The position numbers and the translations under genes were made by a program. The notes below the pieces were generated by a model, which worked only from the letters and a program-made list of their open reading frames with translations, ran no database searches and was not told the origin of the DNA. Below, in pieces: positions 30,609 to 39,998 of a DNA stretch of 64,000 nucleotides; within the stretch, counting starts at the first letter, position 1, and every line of letters starts with the position of its first letter. The stretch is from Streptomyces collinus (lineage in GTDB: Bacteria > Actinomycetota > Actinomycetes > Streptomycetales > Streptomycetaceae): positions 8,680,001 to 8,744,000 of the forward strand of contig NZ_CP133771.1 in assembly GCF_031348265.1 (NCBI RefSeq). The letters are read 5' to 3'.

Positions 30609-31190
30609 ATGGGACCCCAACGGGTGTTCGGCGTACGGGAGTTCACGGTGACCGAAGAGGTCGGAGCGACGAAGGTACGGGACGTGGTGCGGGCGGTGGT
30701 GACCGAGCGCGCGCCGCACGAACTGCCCCTCGTCGAAGGGCTGTTCCGGTTCGACGACGAAGAGGCCGTCCGGGTCCTCGACGGGCGGGGGCCACGCAGG
30801 GAACCACTCGGCTTCGGTCTGGCCGAGGCGACCGCCCTGGTCACCGCCGTGGTGTGGCTCGTCCTCGACCAGGTGGCCCGGCGCGCCCTCGACGCCGCCG
30901 CGGACGGCCTGGTCGAACGCGGCCGCTCCGGACTGCGCCGGGTCCTGCGCCGAGGCGCCGCCACTCCGCCCCGCACCCTGCCCGACCTGGACCGCGCCCA
31001 GCTCACCCTCGTACACACGCAGATCCTGCGGCACGCGACCGAGCGCGGTATCGACACGGACGAAGCGACCTCGCTGGCGGACGCGGTGGTGGCCCGCCTC
31101 GCCACGGCCGACCCGGGGGCGGACGGCGCATCGGGCCACCCTGACACGGGCGGCGAGGACAACCGGTCGGTGACCGGCACCGATTCGTGA
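30609..31190 (+). CDS. Hypothetical protein coupled to the M48 protease
   Basis: 193 residues, no family recognised. One hydrophobic stretch (ATALVTAVVWLVLDQVA, about residues 75-92) may be a membrane-dipping helix. The rest is charged and helical, with GIDTDEATSLADAVVARLA near the C-terminus. The stop overlaps the GTG of the M48 gene (GTGA). Such tight coupling suggests an accessory or inhibitory subunit of that protease; this is inference from position. No Shine-Dalgarno is obvious at ATG 30609. Confidence 0.7.
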   Translation: MGPQRVFGVREFTVTEEVGATKVRDVVRAVVTERAPHELPLVEGLFRFDDEEAVRVLDGRGPRREPLGFGLAEATALVTAVVWLVLDQVARRALDAAADGLVERGRSGLRRVLRRGAATPPRTLPDLDRAQLTLVHTQILRHATERGIDTDEATSLADAVVARLATADPGADGASGHPDTGGEDNRSVTGTDS

Positions 31191-34108
31191 CCCCTGTGAA
31201 CGCGCCCGTCGGCGCCGCGGCCTCCACGCCGGACAGACCCCGGCGGCGCGGCATCGCCGACACCGGGCCCCGTTTCGCACTGCTGATGACCGTCGTGACG
31301 GCGTCCAGCGTGAGCATGCTGGACACCGTCCTGGCGCCGAAGCCCAACGACACCCCCGGCGACCCGCTGGGCTGTCTGCTCGCGGCCGGGCTGGACCCCG
31401 ACGGCCGCGATCTGGACAACCTGCTGATCACTGCGAGCCGGTCCGAGGCGCTGTCGACGTGCATGTCCGGGGTACCGGCGGTCGAGCACTGGAAAGGCAT
31501 GGTCGCGACGCTGCTGCTGTTGGCGGTCGCGACGGCGGTGTACTGGTGGACGCCACGGCTGCGCGAGCTCAAGCACCGCACGATCCCGGTCGGGGGAGTG
31601 GATCCCGACGGCACGCTGGCCGCCGAGCTCGCCGGACTGCGGGCCCGCGCCGGCATCACCTACGGCCTGGCGTTCCGCGTGGACCCGGCCCGGACCACCG
31701 CCGGTGCCGTCGTGTACGGACGATTCGGGCACTACACCGTATGCCTGCACGCCGGCCTGCTGGTGCGGCGCGGCACGGACCCGGAGGGCTTCCGCGCGGT
31801 CGTCCTGCACGAACTCGCCCACATCCGCAACCGCGACGTGGACTTCGCCTCCGCCAGTACCGCCCTGTGGCGGGTGTTCGTGATGCTCGCGCTGCTGCCC
31901 TACCTGTACCACGAGGGCCGCATGCTCTTCGAGGGCCTGTTCGGCCTGACCGACTCACCGTTCTGGCCTGGGGTCGCGTCAGCACTGGGGTATTCCCTGC
32001 TGGCCGGCCTGGTCCTCGTGGGCCTGGTGCACCTGGCCCGTGCCGATCTGCTGCGCCGCCGTGAACTGCACGCCGACGCCGGGGCCGTCGACCACGGTGC
32101 GTCGCACGCCGCGTGGGAGCACCGGGACCCGCCCGGCACGGTGGCGGCCTCGGTGCGACGCGTCACCACGCTGCTGAGGACGCACCCGACCTGGGCCGAG
32201 CGACGCCGCGCGCTCGCCGACCGCACCCGGCTGTCGGGGGTGGGGGCGCTCTCCGTCTTCCTCGTCGGAGTCGGCACCACGCTGCTGGTGAACGCGCTGC
32301 TGGTGGTGCCAGGGCTGTCCACGAACAGCGGCGCCGCATGGTGCACGGCCGCTTTCACGGCGCCCATACTCTGGTTCGCGCTGGCGCGTTCGGTGGAAGC
32401 CGCCCAGGGCACGGGGCGGAAGGAGTCCGGCGTACGGACGGGGATCTGGCTCGGCTGCGGCCTGATCCTGGGCGAGTTCGTGCGCGGCAGGCACGGCAAC
32501 GAGTGGCTGGGGCCCGCGCCCTGGTTCCTGCTCGGCCTGCTGCTCGCCGCGACGGTCGCGGCGGCGTGGTCGGCACAGTGCACACGGCTGGCACTCGCCT
32601 TCTCGCGCAGGTGGGCGAGGCGGTCGGCCGGGCTGCTGAACCTGCTGGTCGTGGCGGCGGTACTGGGGGCCGGCCTGCACTGGTGGTACCGGTCGGGCCA
32701 GTACCTCGCGGCCGGCCTGCACAGCCAGACCGAAGTGTTCCGCGATCAGGTGACGTCGATGTACCCGGGCACGTGGCAGGCCTACTCCTGGGAGCTCTCG
32801 GCCGTCGTCGCGCTGCTGCCCAGCCTCTCGGCCCTCACGAAGAGCATCCCGGTCGAGGCCGCTGCCCTCGCTCTGTGGTTCCTCCCGCTCGTGCTCTGGG
32901 CGTGCACGGGAACGCCCGCACTGCGGGCCGGCCGGGCCCTCGCAGCCGGCCTGGCCGGCGGTGCGCTGTGCTGGGCGGGGTTGCTCGCGGCGGGCTACGT
33001 CCAGCACGGCCGCCGCCCCGGCTCCTGGGCGGAACGCGCCGGTGCGTACAGCTTCTTCCACAGCTGGCTGGTGATGGGCGCCATCCTCGCCTCGAGCCTG
33101 CTCACCGCCGCCGCAGTGGCAGCCCTCTCCCGGCACTCCTGGCTCCCTCGCGCCCTGCTGGCCGCAGCCGTGTCCCAACTGCTCGGACTCGCGGGGACGT
33201 TCGTCCTCTTCTCCGCCGACGGCTGCCTCGGCCGGTTCAGCGTCATGACCGACCGGTGCCACTGGTTGCCGGACGCCGGCCTGATCTACCTCGGCCCGAT
33301 CACCCGGACCATCATGACCCCGACGGTCCTCCTCGCGGGGTGCGCGGCGCTGATCGGTGCGGGGGTGGGGTGGGGCGTACGACGGTTGCGACGCGGGTCC
33401 CCCCTACGGCCGGACCCGGCCGGTCACCCGGACGGAACATCGGGCCGCACGCAGACACCCCCGCCTCCCGCCGCCAACACACGGCTGAGGCTGCTCTCGT
33501 CGGGCATGGTCCTGGTGCTGGCCGTTCCCGCGTCACTGCTCACGATGGCGGCGCACGAGGTCTGGTCCGGTGCGAAGCCGGCCAGTGCGGCGGCGTCGGT
33601 CGACGCCCCGGACGACCCGCTCGGCGATCTGGTCGACTCCCCGCCGACGGCGAGGAAGGCGAAGATCCGCGAGTGGCAGATGCTGGCCTGGCTCGACCAC
33701 GGCGGTCTGACGCACTACAAGCAGATCGCCGACGTCATCGCGGACGTCGGCGACGCACTCACCGCCGCCGGGAAGCAGAAGCCGGGCAGCAACGGGAAGA
33801 TCAGGCTGGACACAAAGAAGTTCAGCGGGCTCTGCGGGGCCCTGGTGAAGCGAGCCGACGACGCGCTGGCCTACTTCCCCGTACCGGACAAGAACCTGCA
33901 GAAGACCTGGTCGGGGTCTTTGAAGGGGATCGTCCGCCAGGGCCGGATCTGCCAGGACGCGATGACCCGCGGCGACGACGACCCGTACAAGACGGAAGCG
34001 GACCGGTCACGGGCCTTCAGCCAGGCCCTCGACGGGACACTCAAAGCCGTGGGCCGCCTCACCACCGTCCTGGACAAGATGACGAACGTGGCGACGGGCT
34101 CGACCTGA
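31187..34108 (+). CDS. M48-family metalloprotease fused to a large polytopic membrane domain
   Basis: 973 residues. A membrane segment precedes a zinc protease domain: HELAH at 208-212, with the third ligand Glu293 in RRELHADAG, the HtpX/Ste24 pattern. CLHAGLLVRRGTDPEGFRAV just before HELAH is also M48-like. From about 355 to 790 there are ten or so membrane helices in place of the short HtpX C-terminus. A soluble helical domain of about 180 residues ends the protein (REWQMLAWLDHGGLTHYKQI, KFSGLCGALVKRADDALAYF). It may act in membrane-protein quality control or signalling. The family call for the protease is firm; the rest is not recognised. Confidence 0.83.
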   Translation: MTPVNAPVGAAASTPDRPRRRGIADTGPRFALLMTVVTASSVSMLDTVLAPKPNDTPGDPLGCLLAAGLDPDGRDLDNLLITASRSEALSTCMSGVPAVEHWKGMVATLLLLAVATAVYWWTPRLRELKHRTIPVGGVDPDGTLAAELAGLRARAGITYGLAFRVDPARTTAGAVVYGRFGHYTVCLHAGLLVRRGTDPEGFRAVVLHELAHIRNRDVDFASASTALWRVFVMLALLPYLYHEGRMLFEGLFGLTDSPFWPGVASALGYSLLAGLVLVGLVHLARADLLRRRELHADAGAVDHGASHAAWEHRDPPGTVAASVRRVTTLLRTHPTWAERRRALADRTRLSGVGALSVFLVGVGTTLLVNALLVVPGLSTNSGAAWCTAAFTAPILWFALARSVEAAQGTGRKESGVRTGIWLGCGLILGEFVRGRHGNEWLGPAPWFLLGLLLAATVAAAWSAQCTRLALAFSRRWARRSAGLLNLLVVAAVLGAGLHWWYRSGQYLAAGLHSQTEVFRDQVTSMYPGTWQAYSWELSAVVALLPSLSALTKSIPVEAAALALWFLPLVLWACTGTPALRAGRALAAGLAGGALCWAGLLAAGYVQHGRRPGSWAERAGAYSFFHSWLVMGAILASSLLTAAAVAALSRHSWLPRALLAAAVSQLLGLAGTFVLFSADGCLGRFSVMTDRCHWLPDAGLIYLGPITRTIMTPTVLLAGCAALIGAGVGWGVRRLRRGSPLRPDPAGHPDGTSGRTQTPPPPAANTRLRLLSSGMVLVLAVPASLLTMAAHEVWSGAKPASAAASVDAPDDPLGDLVDSPPTARKAKIREWQMLAWLDHGGLTHYKQIADVIADVGDALTAAGKQKPGSNGKIRLDTKKFSGLCGALVKRADDALAYFPVPDKNLQKTWSGSLKGIVRQGRICQDAMTRGDDDPYKTEADRSRAFSQALDGTLKAVGRLTTVLDKMTNVATGST

Positions 34109-34143
34109 CGGCCGTGAGCCCACCAGGCGCCGCGCAATGCGGA

Positions 34144-34189
34144 CCGGCCCGGGCCCCGCTCCTGGTGAGAGGACCGGGGCCCGGGCCGG
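34144..34189. terminator. Perfect 15-bp hairpin between convergent genes
   Basis: CCGGCCCGGGCCCCG (34144-34158) pairs with CGGGGCCCGGGCCGG (34175-34189). It lies 36 bp after the M48 stop and 35 bp after the stop of the minus-strand gene, a bidirectional terminator. Confidence 0.8.
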
Positions 34190-34223
34190 GCGGTGTGGCT
34201 GTGGCCGTGGGTCAGGATGTGTG

Positions 34224-35135
34224 TCAGGCCCGGGTGAGGCGGACCGCCACCGTCTCGCCGACCGTCACCGGCCGGCTGTAGTCCGGGTCCGTCGCCGTCG
34301 CACGGCCCTCGACCTCGACGTCCCCCTTCTGGAAGGGGACCGAGCCGGTGGGTACGGCCTTGCCGGTCCAGGCGACCGGAGCGCCGGGGGTGCAGGACAC
34401 CGACGTGGAGAAGGAACCGCGGATGAGGTCACGCTTCTTCACCTGCGTGACGTCGCCCGCCACGGTCACCTGCACCGGCTTGTTGCAGCTCACCGTGCCG
34501 TTGATGGTGGCCTTGCCGTTGAGGGAGCTCGCGGTGCCGACCAGGGCGATGTCGAGGCCCAGGCCGAGCTCTGCCGGCGGGGCCGGGTTCTCGATGTGGA
34601 CCTCGCCACGTGCGGCCGCGGTGCCTCCCTCACAGTGCTGCACGAAGGTGGCGTCGAGCTTCTTCACGTAACCCTGGGGGCCGAACTCCACCGCCGAGAC
34701 GGTGAAGGTGCCGGTGAGCTGGTTGCAGCCGCGGCCGTTGCCGCTGAGCGACAGGCCCGGTTCGGTCCCCTCGTTGAACGGGTAGCGGGTGGCTCCCGTG
34801 TAGGTCCCGGGCGTCAGGGACTTGCCGGACGGCGCTCCGAGGTTCAGGGTCCACCAGTCGCCGTTCGCTCCGTCGACGGAGACGGTGACCACCCGGTTGT
34901 CGGTGTCGCCGGAGACGTTCATGCGGTCCTGGGACGCCGTCGCGTAGGCGTGGGACTGGCCGCCGCTGATGTAGTCGCCCTCGTCGCCGCCGAAGCTGAA
35001 GGAGCCCTCGGTGACCGGCAGGGCGTGCGCTTCGGCACCGGAGAGCAGGCCGGTGGTGCCGGTGGCCATGGCCAGTGCCAGCGCGAGGGTGGTGGTGGCA
35101 CGGCCCAGGACGCGTCTGGGCAGGCTGAGATTCAA
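34224..35135 (-). CDS. Secreted beta-rich protein of unknown function
   Basis: 303 residues from TTG 35135, which has GGGGGA 7 nt upstream; the frame is open to 35264, but this start gives a clean signal peptide (RRVLGRATTTLALALAMATG, cleavage near AEAHA). The mature part is rich in Thr, Gly and Ser and looks like two beta domains: SFSFGGDEGDYISGG ... WWTLNLGAPSGKSL, and ATINGTVSCNKPVQVTVAGD ... SVSCTPGAPVAWTG. Four Cys are placed to form two disulfides. The second half resembles DUF6299-type Streptomyces exported proteins, but I am not sure of that assignment. Confidence 0.75.
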   Translation of the reverse strand: MNLSLPRRVLGRATTTLALALAMATGTTGLLSGAEAHALPVTEGSFSFGGDEGDYISGGQSHAYATASQDRMNVSGDTDNRVVTVSVDGANGDWWTLNLGAPSGKSLTPGTYTGATRYPFNEGTEPGLSLSGNGRGCNQLTGTFTVSAVEFGPQGYVKKLDATFVQHCEGGTAAARGEVHIENPAPPAELGLGLDIALVGTASSLNGKATINGTVSCNKPVQVTVAGDVTQVKKRDLIRGSFSTSVSCTPGAPVAWTGKAVPTGSVPFQKGDVEVEGRATATDPDYSRPVTVGETVAVRLTRA

Positions 35136-35336
35136 GGATGTTCCCCCTGGTGAGATGACATGAGCCCCCGTTCGCCGACATGGTGCTTCCGCGCGCGCAT
35201 GCGCCCGCTTGTCCGCACGGTCCGTCGGCGAGGTGAGTCTGCCAACCAGAATGATCAGCGACAACTGCGTTTCAGGTGTGATGAGTTGATGTTTCAGCCA
35301 ACACCTGGTGCCAGGCCCGGCAAGCGGGACAGAGGT

Positions 35337-36845
35337 TCAGTGCTCGCAGAGGGAGAACTCCCGTTCGTAGAGCTGCTCGTTGTGTTCGTCGACGAAGAAC
35401 CTGCGTTCCCGCATGAGCTGTTCGCGGTGGTTCTTTGCCTGGTCAAGCGTCATGGTCGAGGTGTCGGACCACGGTTGTTGCGGGGGTACATCGGAGGTCG
35501 AGACGATCGTTTCCGACGGGTCGACGAGGAAGAACGCGAGGATCTTGCGGTGCCCCGGGCGGGTGGGGTCCTCTAGGCGGAATGAGTCGACCCGGTGTTG
35601 CAGGATGTTCGGGAACGCAAGGCAGCGGCCCGCTGGGGTCGATGCCGATCCCAGCATCTGGTTCAGCGCGTCTTCGTCTTCCAGGCCGTAGACCTCACGC
35701 AGGCCGTTGTCGTCGTTCTGTTCGTAATCCGGGTCATCGAGTGCCGCCCGGAAACTCAGCCGGCTTTCGGTGATGTTCTCGCTGTCCCAGTAGTAGATGC
35801 CGGTGGAGACGATCCGCTCGTTCAGCATTCCCTCGACGTGCCAGGATCCGCCGAGGTACTCGGGCTTGTCCGGGGTGAGGTGAAGGGTGGCGAGCTTGAC
35901 GATGACCTGGAGACGGCGGCCGCGCAGATCGACCCGGGCGGATGCGTCGGGCCGCTCGGGCGCGGTGAAGACCGGGGCGTCCGGGAGGACAGGGCGGCGG
36001 TTCTCCCACCAGTCGTCCTGGGCCGCTTCCCAGGCGCGGAGGGCTTCGGTATAGGCCCCGTCATCCGTGTAGGAGCCTTTGTCTGGATACACCGGCTCCG
36101 AGTCGTACCAGCCGTAGGGATCGGCCTCGATCCGCGGGGGCCGGGGATGGCGCAGATCGGTGAGCACGTTCTCCAGCAGCGGAAGCATGCGCGCGAACAA
36201 GTCAGGCAGCACCCCGGCCAGTTCGTGGTGACGCTCGGAGTGGACGTTGTTGACGTACGAGGCGAAGGCGACATCGCCGTCGTCCTGGACGTCGACGTCC
36301 GTGGGCAGCCACTGGAACTTCTCCGAGAACTCGTACTTCGCGTAGCGGTTCGTCGGGTTCCGCCATGCCCGCTCGGGTGCGCCGCTCACCCCCCTCACCA
36401 GACAGAACAGTGAGGGGTGAACCAGATCCAGTACCTGGCCGTCGGACCCGGGATGCCAGTCCAGTTCCGCTTCGGGGACCTGTTCCAGAACCTGAACCGC
36501 CTTGCGCAGCCGCGATCTGAGCGTGTCGTCGATCAACTCGTCCGACTGCCACACCCCGTCGACGGCGGACACCTGGACGCCGGTTCGCCCGTCTCTCAGC
36601 GCGGCGTAATGCGCGAGTTCGTCCAGCACGTAGCGGACTTGCGCTTCGGTGAGGCCCTGGGCGATCGCTTCTTGTGTCCACCTCGCGACGATGCCGGCAT
36701 CGTTCATCTTGTCGAACCATTCCGGCTTCGCCCGGATGTGCGCGCTGCACTGCATCATCTGGAGTTCCCGCAGCGTTCGCGGTGGCGTGAACGCTATGGA
36801 TTGGGAAGCATGGAAGGGCAAGGGGAAAGCGGGCAACCCGGTCAA
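35337..36845 (-). CDS. DUF4246 domain protein
   Basis: 502 residues. The whole length matches DUF4246: PPRTLRELQMMQC at the N-terminus, LVRGVSGAPERAW, FQWLPTDVDVQDDG, YVNNVHSERHHEL, GGSWHVEGMLNERIVSTGIY, FPNILQHRVDSF and KILAFFLVDPSETIVST. The last third has the layout of a double-stranded beta-helix oxygenase (His-x-Glu in WHVEG, then a distal His and Arg), so an Fe/2-oxoglutarate enzyme is possible. This family is much commoner in fungi than in bacteria, and its role is unknown. The TTG start at 36845 keeps the conserved N-terminal block. Confidence 0.87.
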   Translation of the reverse strand: MTGLPAFPLPFHASQSIAFTPPRTLRELQMMQCSAHIRAKPEWFDKMNDAGIVARWTQEAIAQGLTEAQVRYVLDELAHYAALRDGRTGVQVSAVDGVWQSDELIDDTLRSRLRKAVQVLEQVPEAELDWHPGSDGQVLDLVHPSLFCLVRGVSGAPERAWRNPTNRYAKYEFSEKFQWLPTDVDVQDDGDVAFASYVNNVHSERHHELAGVLPDLFARMLPLLENVLTDLRHPRPPRIEADPYGWYDSEPVYPDKGSYTDDGAYTEALRAWEAAQDDWWENRRPVLPDAPVFTAPERPDASARVDLRGRRLQVIVKLATLHLTPDKPEYLGGSWHVEGMLNERIVSTGIYYWDSENITESRLSFRAALDDPDYEQNDDNGLREVYGLEDEDALNQMLGSASTPAGRCLAFPNILQHRVDSFRLEDPTRPGHRKILAFFLVDPSETIVSTSDVPPQQPWSDTSTMTLDQAKNHREQLMRERRFFVDEHNEQLYEREFSLCEH

Positions 36846-36978
36846 GTCTCTCGGTCCTCACGGTCGGTGCGCGGTGGCCGGAAGGATACGTGAGCCGACT
36901 GACACTGCCGTCGTGGCCAGGGCGCAAGGGCGGTCAGCAGGGCGGGCGCGGCAGGGGAGGGCACTCCTGCCGGAAACG

Positions 36979-37015
36979 CCCGGCGGGGCCCGCTGCTGTC
37001 GCGGGCCCCGCCGGG
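36979..37015 (-). terminator. Perfect 15-bp hairpin after the FdhF/YdeP gene
   Basis: CCCGGCGGGGCCCGC (36979-36993) pairs with GCGGGCCCCGCCGGG (37001-37015) around a 7-nt loop, 13 bp beyond the stop of the minus-strand oxidoreductase gene. Confidence 0.8.
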
Positions 37016-37028
37016 ATCGTGCGTCGGG

Positions 37029-39341
37029 TCAGGCGGTTGCGGGCTGTGTCCGGTCGGGGGTGGGTTCGAGGCGCACGACGATGCCCTTCGACGTGGGCTG
37101 GTTGCTGATGTCGGCGACGCTGTCCAGCGGCACCAGGACGTTCGTCTCCGGGTAGTAGGCGGCGGCCGAGCCCTTGGCGGCCGGGTAGGAGACGACCTCG
37201 AAGTTCGCGGCCCGGCGCTCCGAACCGTCGGCCCAGACGCTCACCAGGTCGACGTGATCGCCCTGAGCCAGGCCGAGTTCGGTCAGGTCGGCCGGGTTGA
37301 CCAGCACGACGTGGCGGCTGCCGTGGATGCCGCGGTAGCGGTCGTTGTCGGTGTAGGGGATGGTGTTCCACTGGTCGTGCGAGCGCAGCGTCTGCAGCAG
37401 CAGGTGGCCCTCGGGTGCCCGCGGGACCACGCGCTCGTTGCTGGTGAACAGGGCCTTGCCGACCTTGTTGTTGAAGACACCCTCGTTGACCGGGTTGGGC
37501 AGTTGGAAGCCCCCGGGACGGGTCACCCGTGCGTTGAAGTCGTGGAAGCCCGGCACGATGCGGGAGATGCGGTCGCGGATGGTGCCGTAGTCGCCCTCGA
37601 ACGTGTCCCACGGGATGTCCGCCTTGCCGTCCACAGTGCGGCGGGCGAGCCGGCACAGGATGGCGACTTCGCTGAGCAGCAGCGGGGAGGCCGGTTCGAG
37701 GCGGCCCTGGGAGGTGTGCACCTCGCTCATGGAGTTCTCGACGGTGACGAACTGCTCGCCGTCGGCTTGCAGGTCACGCTCGGTGCGCCCCAGAGTCGGC
37801 AGGATCAGCGCGGTGTCGCCGCAGACGGTGTGCGAGCGGTTGAGCTTGGTGGAGATGTGGGCGGTCAGCCGGCACGAGCGCATCGCCCCCTCGGTGGCCT
37901 CACTGTCGGGAGCGGCGCGGACGAAGTTGCCCGCCAAGGCGAGGAAGACCTTGACTCGGCCTTCGCGCATCGCCTTGATCGAGTCCACCGAGTTCAGTCC
38001 GTGCGAGCGCGGCGGGTCGAAGCCGAACTCCTTCTGCAGGGCGTCGAGGAAGGTGTCCGGCATCTGCTCCCAGATGCCCATCGTGCGGTCGCCCTGGACG
38101 TTGCTGTGGCCGCGAACCGGGCAGGCCCCGGCCCCGGCGCGCCCCAGGTTGCCGCGCAGCATCAGGAAGTTGACGATCTCCCGGACGGTGGGCACAGCGT
38201 GCTTGTGCTGGGTGATGCCCATCGCCCAGCAGACGATGACCCGTTCGCTGTTCAGGACCTCGTCGCGGACCTTCTCGATCTCCGCGCGGGTCAGCCCGGT
38301 TGCCGCGTGCACGTCGTCCCAGTCGACGGTGCGGACGTGCCGGGCGAACTCCTCGAAGCCGGTGGTGTGGGCGTCGATGAAGTCGTGGTCCAGGACGGTG
38401 CCGGGCGCCGCGTCCTCGGCCTCCAGCAGAAGGAAGTTGAGGGCCTGGAACAGGGCGAGGTCGCCGCCGGGCTTGATGTGCAGGAAGCGGTCGGCGATCT
38501 GAGTGCCGCGTCCGAGGATCCCGCTCGGCTTCTGCGGGTTCTTGAAGCGCCGCAGCCCGGCCTCCGGCAGCGGATTGACCGCCACGATCCGGCAGCCGTT
38601 GCGCTTGGCCTCCTCCAGGGCGCTGAGCTGGCGCGGGTGGTTGCTGCCCGGGTTCTGCCCGACCAGGAAGATCAGGTCGGCGTGGTGGAGGTCGGTGAGG
38701 CTGACGGTGCCCTTGCCGGTGCCCAGGGTCTCGCTCAGGGCGAAGCCGCTGGACTCGTGGCACATGTTGCTGCAGTCGGGCAGATTGTTGGTGCCGAAGG
38801 CGCGGGCGAAGAGCTGCAGGACGAAGGCGGCCTCGTTGCTGGCGCGGCCGGAGGTGTAGAAGACGGCCTCGTCGGGGGAGTCCATCGCTCTGAGCTCCTG
38901 CGCGAGGACGCCCAGGGCGTCGTTCCAGCTGATGGGTTCGTAGTGCTCGGAGCCGGGCCGCTTGATCATCGGCTCGGTGAGCCGGCCCTGCTGGTTGAGC
39001 CACATGTCGGAGCGGGCGGCGAGGTCGGAAACGCTGTGCTCCCGGAAGAAGCCGGCGGTGATCCGGCGTGTGGTGGCCTCGTCGTTGATGTGCTTGGCGC
39101 CGTTCTCGCAGTACTCGTTGCGATGGCGCCGGCCCGGGGCCGGGTCCGCCCAAGCACAGCCGGGGCAGTCGATCCCGCCCACCTGGTTCATGGCCAGCAG
39201 GTCCACCCCGGTCTTGCGCGGGGAGGTCTGCTCCAGGGAGTACTCCAAGGCGTGCACGACCGCGGGGACGCCGGCCGCCCACTTCTTCGGCGGTGTCACG
39301 GAGAGGGTGGTCTCCGGCTCCTCACCGGGCGGGTTCTGCAT
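37029..39341 (-). CDS. FdhF/YdeP family molybdopterin oxidoreductase
   Basis: 770 residues, normal for the family. It opens with KKWAAGVPAVVHALEYSLEQ and GIDCPGCAWADP, followed by the family block RRITAGFFREHSVSDL. MGD-binding motifs are seen in FLVGQNPGSNHPRQLSALEE, WAMGITQHKHAVPTVREIVN and VRGHSNVQGDRTMG. CHESSG supplies the cysteine region near the active site. The C-terminal molydopterin-dinucleotide domain ends near TSKGIVVRLEP. YdeP is linked to acid resistance in E. coli; the electron partner here is not in the window. AGAAAGG precedes the ATG. It follows the SRPBCC gene by 36 bp and is probably in its operon. Confidence 0.94.
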   Translation of the reverse strand: MQNPPGEEPETTLSVTPPKKWAAGVPAVVHALEYSLEQTSPRKTGVDLLAMNQVGGIDCPGCAWADPAPGRRHRNEYCENGAKHINDEATTRRITAGFFREHSVSDLAARSDMWLNQQGRLTEPMIKRPGSEHYEPISWNDALGVLAQELRAMDSPDEAVFYTSGRASNEAAFVLQLFARAFGTNNLPDCSNMCHESSGFALSETLGTGKGTVSLTDLHHADLIFLVGQNPGSNHPRQLSALEEAKRNGCRIVAVNPLPEAGLRRFKNPQKPSGILGRGTQIADRFLHIKPGGDLALFQALNFLLLEAEDAAPGTVLDHDFIDAHTTGFEEFARHVRTVDWDDVHAATGLTRAEIEKVRDEVLNSERVIVCWAMGITQHKHAVPTVREIVNFLMLRGNLGRAGAGACPVRGHSNVQGDRTMGIWEQMPDTFLDALQKEFGFDPPRSHGLNSVDSIKAMREGRVKVFLALAGNFVRAAPDSEATEGAMRSCRLTAHISTKLNRSHTVCGDTALILPTLGRTERDLQADGEQFVTVENSMSEVHTSQGRLEPASPLLLSEVAILCRLARRTVDGKADIPWDTFEGDYGTIRDRISRIVPGFHDFNARVTRPGGFQLPNPVNEGVFNNKVGKALFTSNERVVPRAPEGHLLLQTLRSHDQWNTIPYTDNDRYRGIHGSRHVVLVNPADLTELGLAQGDHVDLVSVWADGSERRAANFEVVSYPAAKGSAAAYYPETNVLVPLDSVADISNQPTSKGIVVRLEPTPDRTQPATA

Positions 39342-39377
39342 CGGTTCGCCTTTCTCTCGCCGGGTCCGGCACGCAGG

Positions 39378-39998
39378 TCAGCCGACGGGCCACTGGGCCA
39401 CGCGGCTCCTGGGCGGCTCCGGATGGTCGTGCTGCACGCGGCCGTTGCGGATGGTGCCGCGCCAGGCCCCGCCCTCCTGCCCCAGACCTTCGATGAACTG
39501 CTTGAAGTTCATGAGCTCCCCGCGCACCAACCGGGCCGTCAGCCGGGCGGCCCCGGACGAGCGGGTCAGAATCCTCGCGGCTCCCTGTGGTTCCAGGAGC
39601 ATCCGGACGGTGATCGCGGTCCCGCCGGACTCCGTCGGCCTGAACTCGACCTCGCCATGGTGGGAGGGGTTCTGCTCCAGGCCGCGCCAGGCCAGGTAGG
39701 CGTCGGGGTCCTGCTCCACGATCTCGACCGCGAAGCGGTGCCGCAGGGGGCCGTAGCCGATGGTCCAAGCGGTCACGGTGGGCCTGATCTGCTCGACGCC
39801 GCGCACCACGGTCGAGAACCGCGGGAAGGTCTTGAACTGCGTCCACTGGTTGTACGCCGTCCGCACCGGCACCGCGACCTCGACCGTCTCCTCGACGTGC
39901 CGCTCCCGCAGCGGACGACGGCGCCCGGCGCCGTCACCGTCCGTGCGCATTCCCGGCGTGTTCGGCACAGCCTGCTGGGCGTCGTCCTTGTGCGCCAT
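39378..39998 (-). CDS. SRPBCC family protein (polyketide cyclase/dehydrase-like)
   Basis: 206 residues from ATG 39998, with GGAAGAGAGA upstream. The START-like fold begins RHVEETVEVAVPVRTAYNQW and continues TQFKTFPRFSTVVRGVEQIR, WTIGYGPLRHRFAVEIVEQD and the long C-terminal helix LTARLVRGELMNFKQFIEGL. It lacks membrane segments. Such stand-alone SRPBCC proteins bind hydrophobic ligands. It lies upstream of the molybdo-enzyme on the same strand. Confidence 0.87.
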   Translation of the reverse strand: MAHKDDAQQAVPNTPGMRTDGDGAGRRRPLRERHVEETVEVAVPVRTAYNQWTQFKTFPRFSTVVRGVEQIRPTVTAWTIGYGPLRHRFAVEIVEQDPDAYLAWRGLEQNPSHHGEVEFRPTESGGTAITVRMLLEPQGAARILTRSSGAARLTARLVRGELMNFKQFIEGLGQEGGAWRGTIRNGRVQHDHPEPPRSRVAQWPVG

